A stretch of DNA of 64,000 nt from Streptomyces sp. NBC_00425 (GTDB taxonomy: Bacteria; Actinomycetota; Actinomycetes; Streptomycetales; Streptomycetaceae). The translations under genes were made by a program, and so were the position numbers. Below the pieces are notes generated by a model. That model was given only the letters and a program-made list of their open reading frames with translations, was not told the origin of the DNA and did no database searches. Positions 58,330-64,000 of the stretch are shown here, one piece after another. Every line of letters begins with the position of its first letter. Position 1 is the stretch's first letter. The stretch is from positions 4,216,001-4,280,000 of the forward strand of contig NZ_CP107928.1 in the NCBI RefSeq assembly GCF_036030735.1, read 5' to 3'.

Positions 58330-59600
58330 TTCCCCGCGTCGGCGGCCTTCACCAGGGCGTCCTTGGTGACCGCACCGACGTAGACCTTGCCGTCGTCCGT
58401 CATCAGGGCGTTGATCAGACGGGTGGAGAAGACGGTCCCGGAGCCGAACTTGCCGCTCACCTTGTCGCCGAAGGAGCCGAGGAACCCGCCGAGGTCGCCG
58501 CCGGCCTCGGCGCCCGAGGGCGCACCCTCACCGCCGGTGTCGAAGACGGCGACCGAGCTCCAGCCCTCGCCGATGATGTTGAGGCCCTCGGGACCACCCT
58601 GACCGCCGTGACCGCCGAAGGCCTCGGCGAAGTCGTCGGAGCCGCCGTGCCCGGGGGTCGGCCTGCCTCCCTCGTCGCCCTTGCCGGCCTCGTCGCCCTT
58701 GCCTCCCTCGTCGCCCTCGGTGACCTTCGCGCCCTTGGGGGCGGTGAAGTCGAAGGTGGAGGCGGCGGGCTTGGCGAAGGTGACCTGGGTGAAGCCGGCG
58801 TCCACGACGGCGGCGCCGCCGCTCGCCGGGGTCAGCGTGAACTTCAGCGGCAGGCCCGTCTTCGCGTCCACCGCCACGCTGATCGCACCCACCGTGGACC
58901 CGGACTGCTTCGGCTTCACGAGCAGCTTGTAGGCGTCGCGGCCGGCGACCTGGACCGTGCCGTCGACGGTCACGGACGTCGTGTCGTCGACCGCCTTCAG
59001 GGCGTCCTCGGTGAGGTCCTTGGGCGTCGCGGGAACGGGGGACCCCGCCTTCTTCCCCGCGCTCTCCTCGACCGTGGAGTGGTAGACCTCGTTGGACCCG
59101 CTGTCGTAACCCCACACGTTCTTGCCGTTGTGGATGACGCTGTATTCGGCGGCGTTCTCCAGCAGCGAGAGCTTCTGCCGGTCCGGGCCGTCGGCGGCGA
59201 CGCGCAACGTGTGCGTGCCGGAGGCGAGTTCGGTGAGCTTGGCGGACGGATCGGCGGCCGAGCCGTCGCCGCCCTTGGCCGCCCCCGAGAGGAGGCCGCT
59301 CTCCAGGCCGCCGAGGTCGGGCAGCCCGAGATCCGTGGTGATCTTCACCGTTCCGGACAGCTGCTGCACGTCCGAAGCGGCGATCTTGTCGAGGAGCTGC
59401 TGTGCCGTGATCTTCGGCAGGTCGGGGTCGCCGGAGTCGGCGAGCGCCGGGACCAGTCCGATCGTCGCGGCCGCGACACCGATCACGGTGACCGGAACGA
59501 CGTACCGCACGGCCTTGCGCCGTCCGACGCGCAGGTCGTCGGCCTCCCCGCCGGTGGCGTCCCCGCCGGTCATGGTGTCGTCGGATGCCTTCGGTGCCAT
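58326..59600 (-). CDS. LolA-like secreted or membrane-anchored protein (DUF2092 type)
   Basis: 424 residues from the ATG at 59600 with a good ribosome-binding sequence. A basic RRK stretch and hydrophobic helix (VVPVTVIGVAAATIGLVPALADS, about 34-56) form a signal peptide or anchor. The domain beyond ITAQQLLDKIAASDVQQLSGTVKITTDLGLPDL resembles LolA/LolB and LppX-like lipid binders. A hydrophilic GDEGGKGDE repeat of about 25 residues lies near 300-330. The C-terminal FSTRLINALMTDDGKVYVGAVTKDALVKAA completes the fold. It is the first gene of a unit that includes the permease remnant. Possibly a lipid or sensor-type protein that once worked with an ABC exporter. Confidence 0.83.
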   Translation of the reverse strand: MAPKASDDTMTGGDATGGEADDLRVGRRKAVRYVVPVTVIGVAAATIGLVPALADSGDPDLPKITAQQLLDKIAASDVQQLSGTVKITTDLGLPDLGGLESGLLSGAAKGGDGSAADPSAKLTELASGTHTLRVAADGPDRQKLSLLENAAEYSVIHNGKNVWGYDSGSNEVYHSTVEESAGKKAGSPVPATPKDLTEDALKAVDDTTSVTVDGTVQVAGRDAYKLLVKPKQSGSTVGAISVAVDAKTGLPLKFTLTPASGGAAVVDAGFTQVTFAKPAASTFDFTAPKGAKVTEGDEGGKGDEAGKGDEGGRPTPGHGGSDDFAEAFGGHGGQGGPEGLNIIGEGWSSVAVFDTGGEGAPSGAEAGGDLGGFLGSFGDKVSGKFGSGTVFSTRLINALMTDDGKVYVGAVTKDALVKAADAGK

Positions 59601-59929
59601 GTGTCCCTTACCTCCGTCGTCGGCGGCGGCTGGTCATCACGCTGAACGTCCCACCCCGAGCCGCCATTCTCACCCGAATCGGTGAGGAGTGGTGTTTTCC
59701 GTGGTTCCCATCTGACCAAATCGACTCCTCGGAAGCGTCAACCCGAGGGCTCAACTCCGCGTACACCTGCGGTATGACACGGGAGTGCCGGGACGGCTGA
59801 TGACCCGTAGGGGTAGCGACGGCTCGACGCGGGTGCGGACGGAACGGCTGACGGCAGGACCCGCCGGCCAGACGGCTCGCAGCGGCGGCAGACAGCCCAC
59901 GGCAACGGCTCGCCGGCCAGACGGCCCGG

Positions 59930-60105
59930 GAGCTCAGGCGCTGGGGGCTCGGGAGCTCAGTGGCTGGGGGCTCGGGAGCTCGCGGGGTCTCGGGCTCGGA
60001 CGCCGAACGGCCACGAGGGTCGGCAGCCCAGGCGTGCGGCGGCTCGGCAGCCGAACGGCTCGGCGGCTCGGCAGCCGAACGGCTCGGCGGCTCGGCGATC
60101 AGGGG
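59930..60105. repeat. GC-rich direct repeats in the LolA-polyprenyl synthase gap
   Basis: The gap 59601-60134 (534 bp) holds ctgggggctcgggagctc twice near 59940-59982 and a 24-bp unit with ggctcggcagccgaacggct twice near 60040-60095. No gene is supported. The first 160 bases after 59600 probably contain the promoter of the LolA-like gene on the minus strand. Confidence 0.75.
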
Positions 60106-60134
60106 GCGTCAGGGGGGGTACTCGTGGGGAGGGT

Positions 60135-61145
60135 TCAGCCCGCCCGGTGGACGACCGCGTCGCAGAGCTCCATCAGCGCCGCCTTCGCGTCGCACTCACG
60201 CAGCGGCGCCAGCGCGGCCCGCGCGTCGTTCGCGTATCGCACGGTGTCCCGTCGGGCCTGCTCCAGCGCCGGGTGGGCCCGGAGCGCCTCGATGGCCTCG
60301 GCGAGCCGGGCGTCGTCGCTCAGGTCGGAGTCGAGCAGCTCGCACAGCGCGATGTCCTCGGGCAGGGACAGACGCGCGGCCCGTTCCCGCAGCCGCAGCA
60401 CGGGCAGGGTGGGCACGCCCTCGCGGAGATCGGTGCCGGGCGTCTTTCCGGACTCGTGCGAGTCGGACGCGATGTCCAGCACGTCGTCCGCCAGCTGGAA
60501 GGCGACGCCGAGCCGCTCGCCGTACTGCGTCAGCACGTCGACGACCGTCTCGTCGGCGCCCGACATCATGGCGCCGAACCGGCAGGCCACCGCGACCAGC
60601 GAACCGGTCTTGCCGCCGAGCACGTCGAGGTAGTGCTCGACCGGGTCCCGCCCGTCCGTGGGCCCCGCCGTCTCCAGGATCTGGCCGGTGACCAGCCGCT
60701 CGAACGCCTCCGCCTGCACCCGCACCGCCTCCGGACCGAGATCGGCCAGGATGTGCGAGGCGCGCGCGAAGAGGAAGTCACCGGTGAGGACGGCCACCGA
60801 GTTGCCCCAGCGGGCGTTCGCGCTGGGGACCCCGCGCCGCACGGTCGCCTCGTCCATCACGTCGTCGTGGTACAGCGTGGCCAGGTGCGTCAGCTCCACC
60901 ACCACGGCCGACGGCACGATGCCCGGCGCATGCCTGTCCCCGAACTGCGCCGCGAGCATCACGAGCAGCGGACGGAACCGCTTCCCGCCCGCACGCACCA
61001 GGTGCTGGGCGGCCTCCGTGATGAACGGAACCTCACTCTTGGTGGCCTCGAGCAAGCCTTCCTCGACAGCCGCCAATCCGGCCTGGACATCGGCTTCCAG
61101 AGCCTGGTCCCGCACGCTCAGCCCGAACGGCCCGACGACGGTCAC
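60135..61145 (-). CDS. Polyprenyl diphosphate synthase
   Basis: Class I trans-prenyltransferase of 336 residues from the GTG at 61145 with AGGAG upstream. First aspartate motif DDVMD at 94-98, second DDVLD at 220-224, with GKRFRP (54-59) and RRGVPSANARWGN for pyrophosphate binding. It elongates isoprenyl diphosphates, probably to the chain used for menaquinone, as expected near respiratory genes. The residues before the first motif are bulky (YHDDVMD after LTHLATL), which fits longer chain products, but the exact length cannot be read. It has a fair promoter 20-50 bases upstream. Confidence 0.93.
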   Translation of the reverse strand: MTVVGPFGLSVRDQALEADVQAGLAAVEEGLLEATKSEVPFITEAAQHLVRAGGKRFRPLLVMLAAQFGDRHAPGIVPSAVVVELTHLATLYHDDVMDEATVRRGVPSANARWGNSVAVLTGDFLFARASHILADLGPEAVRVQAEAFERLVTGQILETAGPTDGRDPVEHYLDVLGGKTGSLVAVACRFGAMMSGADETVVDVLTQYGERLGVAFQLADDVLDIASDSHESGKTPGTDLREGVPTLPVLRLRERAARLSLPEDIALCELLDSDLSDDARLAEAIEALRAHPALEQARRDTVRYANDARAALAPLRECDAKAALMELCDAVVHRAG

Positions 61146-61166
61146 GAGGGGTCTCCTGTCTGCTGG

Positions 61167-61195
61167 TGTCTACTGGCGATTACGCGGTTTGTCGA
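61167..61195 (-). promoter_or_regulatory. Predicted promoter of the polyprenyl synthase gene
   Basis: TCGACA (61190-61195), a 17-base spacer and TAGACA (61167-61172) on the minus strand, just upstream of the GTG start. The transcript leader would be about 15 bases. Confidence 0.4.
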
Positions 61196-61843
61196 TAGGT
61201 CGCTGCCATCACTCGAGTCAGCGTATCCGGTCACGTTTCGATCACCGATAGCCCCCACGTTCCCCGGGGGCGAATGCACTCGCCCGCGAGGTGCACGCAT
61301 CGGGCCAGACCGTATCCGATCACGTCCGTGATGTTTCTGATCAGCCCATACGAAGAGATATTCATCGGGTTGCCTCGAAGTACCGAATCATGTTCCACAC
61401 CGAGGCCGACATCCGGCCGAGGTCCGCCCCGGACCCGCGGCGACCCCACCCCACCCCACCCCACCCCGGGACCGACTCTGCCCCCGCCCCGACCCGGCCC
61501 CCCGTCGCGACGACATGGACATGCCGCACGGAAGACGATCCCGACACGACGGGGCACGCGACCAGAAGAACGACCGGGGCGCGACAGAGAGTGCGACCGG
61601 AAGTGCGACCGGGGCCTCCCGCCTCTCCCCTGCGCCATATCAAGCGAGTTGAGGCTAATGCCCGATTCGCCGCTCTTGTGATCCGGCGTGACATGACTCA
61701 CTGGCCCCCCTGTGACGACCGGTGCCGACCGCCCCTCGATTCCCCGCACGCGCCAAGCGAGTTGATGGTTTGCACCCACAAAGGATCAAGTACCCCATAC
61801 GGCACAGACCAAGGTCAATAGGGGTCATCTGTGAATCCGGCAC
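61196..61843. other. Gene-poor stretch with a C4 run and a 12-bp direct repeat
   Basis: No coding region is supported. It includes a strong G-quadruplex-prone run on the minus strand (five C4 tracts at 61444-61467) and the direct repeat caagcgagttga at 61641 and 61754. The right end passes into the promoter and riboswitch of the transglycosylase gene. Confidence 0.6.
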
Positions 61844-61871
61844 TTGTTCCGGACATGTGCTCTCGCATACG
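61844..61871 (+). promoter_or_regulatory. Predicted promoter of the riboswitch-controlled transglycosylase gene
   Basis: TTGTTC (61844-61849), a 16-base spacer and CATACG (61866-61871). A start near 61877 would transcribe the entire riboswitch at 61892-62097. Confidence 0.45.
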
Positions 61872-61891
61872 TTCCCGGCCTGTCGGGCGGA

Positions 61892-62097
61892 CGCCTAATC
61901 CTGCCGCCGCCCGTAACACCCACCGAGAAACGCATGGCAGGAGCGGGGGAACCAGGTAGGTCGCCGCAGCACATTGCCCTGACGTTCTGGACATTCAGAT
62001 CTTTTGGGGCAATCCGTTACGGCTTGGGGTGAAGTCGCGGCCGTCAGGACGCGACCGGGCAGCTCCCGCCCGAACCCGACAGCTCACCTCGCAGGCG
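61892..62097 (+). ncRNA. c-di-AMP riboswitch, ydaO type
   Basis: A 206-base leader before the transglycosylase gene. The closing stem CGCCT (61892-61896) pairs with AGGCG (62093-62097). Hallmark blocks of the ydaO aptamer are in order: taatcctgccg, then gcaggagcgggggaacca, then ttggggtgaagtcgcgg and finally gaacccgacagctcacctcg. ydaO RNAs bind two c-di-AMP molecules and turn off expression, typically of cell-wall hydrolase genes in actinobacteria. The gene behind it is a lysozyme-like wall enzyme, as expected. Confidence 0.9.
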
Positions 62098-62116
62098 ACG
62101 GAGAGGAAAACTCGTC

Positions 62117-62599
62117 ATGTCCGCTGCCGCTCAGCGTTCCACCCGCACGTCCCGTCTCGCCCGCAAGCTCGCCATCGCCGGCACCGGAGTCGCCGTACTG
62201 GCGCTCCCGCTCATCGGCGCGACCACCGCCTCCGCGGCCACCACCCCGACCGTCGCCACCGCGAGCAGCCTCGGCTACTCCGACAACCTCGACGGCTGGA
62301 TCCGTGCCTCCCTCCAGGTCATGTCGCAGCACGGCATCCCGGGGACGTACAACGGCATCTACCGCAACGTCATCCGCGAGTCCTCGGGCAACCCCTACGC
62401 CATCAACCTGTGGGACTCCAACGCCGCCGCGGGCATCCCGTCCAAGGGCCTGTTGCAGGTCATCGACCCGACCTTCCGCGCCTACCACGTCGAGGGCACC
62501 TCCTGGAACTCCTACGACCCGGTCGCGAACATCACCGCCGCCTGCAACTACGCGGCCGCGCGCTACGGCTCGATCGACAACGTCTTCGGCGCCTACTGA
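62117..62599 (+). CDS. Secreted SLT-domain transglycosylase-like protein
   Basis: 160 residues from the ATG at 62117, preceded by GGAGAGGA. The signal peptide ends ATTASA (about 35-40), with cleavage after ASA. The lysozyme-like SLT fold follows with the catalytic Glu88 in VIRESSGNPYAINLWDSNAAAGIPSKG and the motif PVANITAACNYAAARYGSIDNVFGAY at the C-terminus. It would cut peptidoglycan glycan strands or act as a resuscitation-type muralytic enzyme. It is controlled by an upstream c-di-AMP riboswitch, so expression should fall when c-di-AMP is high. Confidence 0.93.
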   Translation: MSAAAQRSTRTSRLARKLAIAGTGVAVLALPLIGATTASAATTPTVATASSLGYSDNLDGWIRASLQVMSQHGIPGTYNGIYRNVIRESSGNPYAINLWDSNAAAGIPSKGLLQVIDPTFRAYHVEGTSWNSYDPVANITAACNYAAARYGSIDNVFGAY

Positions 62600-62636
62600 C
62601 GGGTCCGGGCCGCGCCCGAGCCGACAGCAGCCCGGC

Positions 62637-62711
62637 GGTCGGCCGGTCGGCTGGTTAGCTGGCTGGCTGGCTGGCTGGCAGCCGGTCGGTCGGTCGACCG
62701 GCCGACCGGGC
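62637..62711. repeat. Short simple repeat and palindrome after the transglycosylase gene
   Basis: Runs of ctgg (about five units near 62655-62680) and overlapping palindromes such as cggtcggtcgaccggccgacc near 62683-62709. A stem-loop of this sequence may act as terminator for both flanking genes. Confidence 0.6.
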
Positions 62712-63536
62712 TCACGGAAACAGTCTTTCGAGGACGACGGCGACGCCGTCGTCCTCGTTCGACGTCGTCACCTCGTCGGCCACCGCCTTGAGTTCGGGGT
62801 GGGCGTTGGCCATCGCGACGCCGCGCGCCGCCCAGTCGAACATCGGGATGTCGTTGGGCATGTCCCCGAAGGCGACGGTGTCCTCGGGCCGCAGTCCGAG
62901 GTGTTCCGCGGCCAGTGCCAGACCCGTCGCCTTGGTGATCCCGCAGGGCTGCAGCTCCACCGTGCCAGGACCCGACATGGTGACCGTGGCGAGCGAACCC
63001 ACCACCGAGCGGGCCGTCGCCGCCAACTCGTCGTCGGACAGGGCGGGATGGCGCAGCAGCACCTTGCTGATCGGCTCGCACCACAGGTCGTCGCGACGGC
63101 CGACCCGCAGCGCCGGCAGCGTCGGGTGGGGCATCCGGTAACCCGGCTCGATGAGCGTCAGCCCGTCGACGCCGTCCTGGTCGACCGCCGCGTACAGCTG
63201 CCCGACCTCCGCTTCGATCTTGCCGAGCGCGGTCTCCGCCAGCTCCCGGTCCAGGGTCACCGACCACAGCAGCCGGTCCGCGCCGGCGTCGTACAGCTGC
63301 GCGCCCTGTCCGCACACCGCGAGCCCCCTGCTGTGCAGGCGCTCGAGCAGCGGCCGCACGCGGGGCGCGGGCCGTCCCGTCACCACCAGGTGGCGTGCGC
63401 CGGCGGCGGCCACCCGCGCGAGCGCGTCGAGCGACCGGTCGGAGAAGGTGTCGTCGCCGCGAAGCAGCGTTCCGTCCAGGTCTGTGGCGATCAGGGAGTA
63501 CGCGGTGCGCGCGGCATATGCGGTAGGTGCGGCCAT
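62712..63536 (-). CDS. HAD-superfamily phosphatase, Cof-like (IIB)
   Basis: 274 residues from the ATG at 63536, with motif I DLDGTLL (Asp19, Asp21), motif II Thr in LVVTGRPA, motif III Lys in the GITKATGLALAA segment and motif IV FGDMPNDIPMF. The cap between motifs II and III is the alpha/beta type of the Cof group. It dephosphorylates sugar phosphates, FMN or PLP-like substrates in known relatives, so substrate is open. No ribosome-binding site is visible and TATTCT lies 7 bases before the ATG, suggesting a leaderless transcript. Confidence 0.92.
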   Translation of the reverse strand: MAAPTAYAARTAYSLIATDLDGTLLRGDDTFSDRSLDALARVAAAGARHLVVTGRPAPRVRPLLERLHSRGLAVCGQGAQLYDAGADRLLWSVTLDRELAETALGKIEAEVGQLYAAVDQDGVDGLTLIEPGYRMPHPTLPALRVGRRDDLWCEPISKVLLRHPALSDDELAATARSVVGSLATVTMSGPGTVELQPCGITKATGLALAAEHLGLRPEDTVAFGDMPNDIPMFDWAARGVAMANAHPELKAVADEVTTSNEDDGVAVVLERLFP

Positions 63537-63753
63537 GATCAGAGAATACGGATGCCGTACCCCCCGGGTTCGACGTGAGGCGAACGACGGCCAGGTCCTG
63601 CCCTGTTCTGCCAACTCTCCTTGCGGGACTGGCCTTGACCCGTCCCGGGACTGGCTCAATGAAGCGGCTTTCTGACGCATCGCCGGGGAGGAGCGGACGG
63701 CCGAAGGCTCCCGCGCCGGTTCGAGATCTCGTGCCGGATCGTGAACCACCCGG

Positions 63754-63858
63754 GGGCGGGCGGCAGTACGTCCGGGGCTGGCGGCGCTACGTCCGGGGCG
63801 GGCGGCAGTACAGCCGGCGCGGGCGGCGATACGTCGGGGGCAGGCGGCGGGACGCGGG
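63754..63858. repeat. Five 21-bp tandem repeats
   Basis: Units at 63754-63774, 63775-63795, 63796-63816, 63817-63837 and 63838-63858 carry ggcggcagtacgtccggg-like sequence. On the minus strand they read as Pro-Pro-Ala-Pro-Asp-Val heptads, but the frame lacks a convincing start and is cut near the window edge. The 464 bases after the HAD gene hold no other supported gene. Confidence 0.8.
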
Positions 63859-64000
63859 GCGTGAGCGGCCGGACGCGGTTCGCTGCGGGCCGAAACGCCC
63901 CGCCGGCCCGTCCCCCATGTCGCTTTCGCCAGGTCAGCCGTAACGTGTGGCCCGGCTCGCCGCACCCGCGCGACATCCGCCCGGTGTCCGGTGACCACGA

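Noticed and set aside
60040..60105. Possible CRISPR array
   Set aside because: Only two copies of a 24-bp unit, directly adjacent and without spacers; no cas genes are near.
61291..61821. 176-codon plus-strand frame in the gap before the riboswitch
   Set aside because: It contains the C4 runs, low-complexity Thr/Arg sequence and no start signal.
63656..63976. 106-codon minus-strand frame with PPAPDV repeats as a secreted protein
   Set aside because: No signal peptide, no ribosome-binding site, and the repeat alone explains the open frame. It is recorded as a repeat only.

Overview
The window is high-GC actinobacterial DNA, almost certainly a Streptomyces chromosome. The reasons are third-position GC bias, frequent GTG starts, the composition of the rpoBC / rpl / nusG-secE region, an acidic N-terminal extension on NusG, a zinc-type L33, and a secreted homologue of the Streptomyces griseus aminopeptidase. 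Gene order follows, from memory, the S. coelicolor SCO466x to SCO458x core region read backwards. No phage, transposase, IS element or CRISPR array was seen.

Layout. 1-19862 is the transcription and translation superregion. It runs mainly on the minus strand: fusA (3' part outside the window), rpsG, rpsL, a GT2 glycosyltransferase with a divergent PIG-V-like membrane protein, rpoC, rpoB, rplL, rplJ, two lipoproteins, rplA, rplK, nusG, secE and tRNA-Trp. 20089-25217 holds an aspartate aminotransferase, an adenosine deaminase, murB, a HadA/HadB-like dehydratase pair, rpmG, tRNA-Met and tRNA-Thr. 25219-31070 carries an amidohydrolase, a small oxidoreductase, small conserved proteins, tRNA-Tyr, a YajQ-family protein, small membrane proteins and HtpX.

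31271-41585 is a ten-gene minus-strand nuo operon, nuoA-B-C-H-I-J-K-L-M-N, with mostly overlapping start/stop codons. It lacks nuoD, nuoE, nuoF and nuoG, and NuoC has a disordered tail of about 335 residues. A plus-strand block follows (41786-48878): two paralogous NarL-class histidine kinases, a LuxR-type response regulator, and the two subunits of a 2-oxoacid:ferredoxin oxidoreductase. The tail (48988-63536) has an HxlR regulator with a divergent QorB-like reductase, RarD, a VOC protein, the M28 aminopeptidase, a TPR protein divergent from a small DUF6668-like protein, an amidase, an FMN reductase, a LolA-like secreted protein followed by a remnant ABC permease, a polyprenyl synthase, a transglycosylase behind a c-di-AMP (ydaO-type) riboswitch, and a HAD phosphatase.

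How it fits together. The left half is housekeeping gene expression. Promoters, a ribosomal-protein leader and intrinsic terminators can be read directly. The middle is redox and bioenergetics: a membrane-arm-plus-connector complex I without NADH-input or quinone-site subunits, close to a ferredoxin-reducing 2-oxoacid oxidoreductase and a two-component module. This is the most unusual part of the window. The right part holds stress, cell-wall and secretion functions, with several intergenic GC-rich repeats and one clear gene-loss scar.
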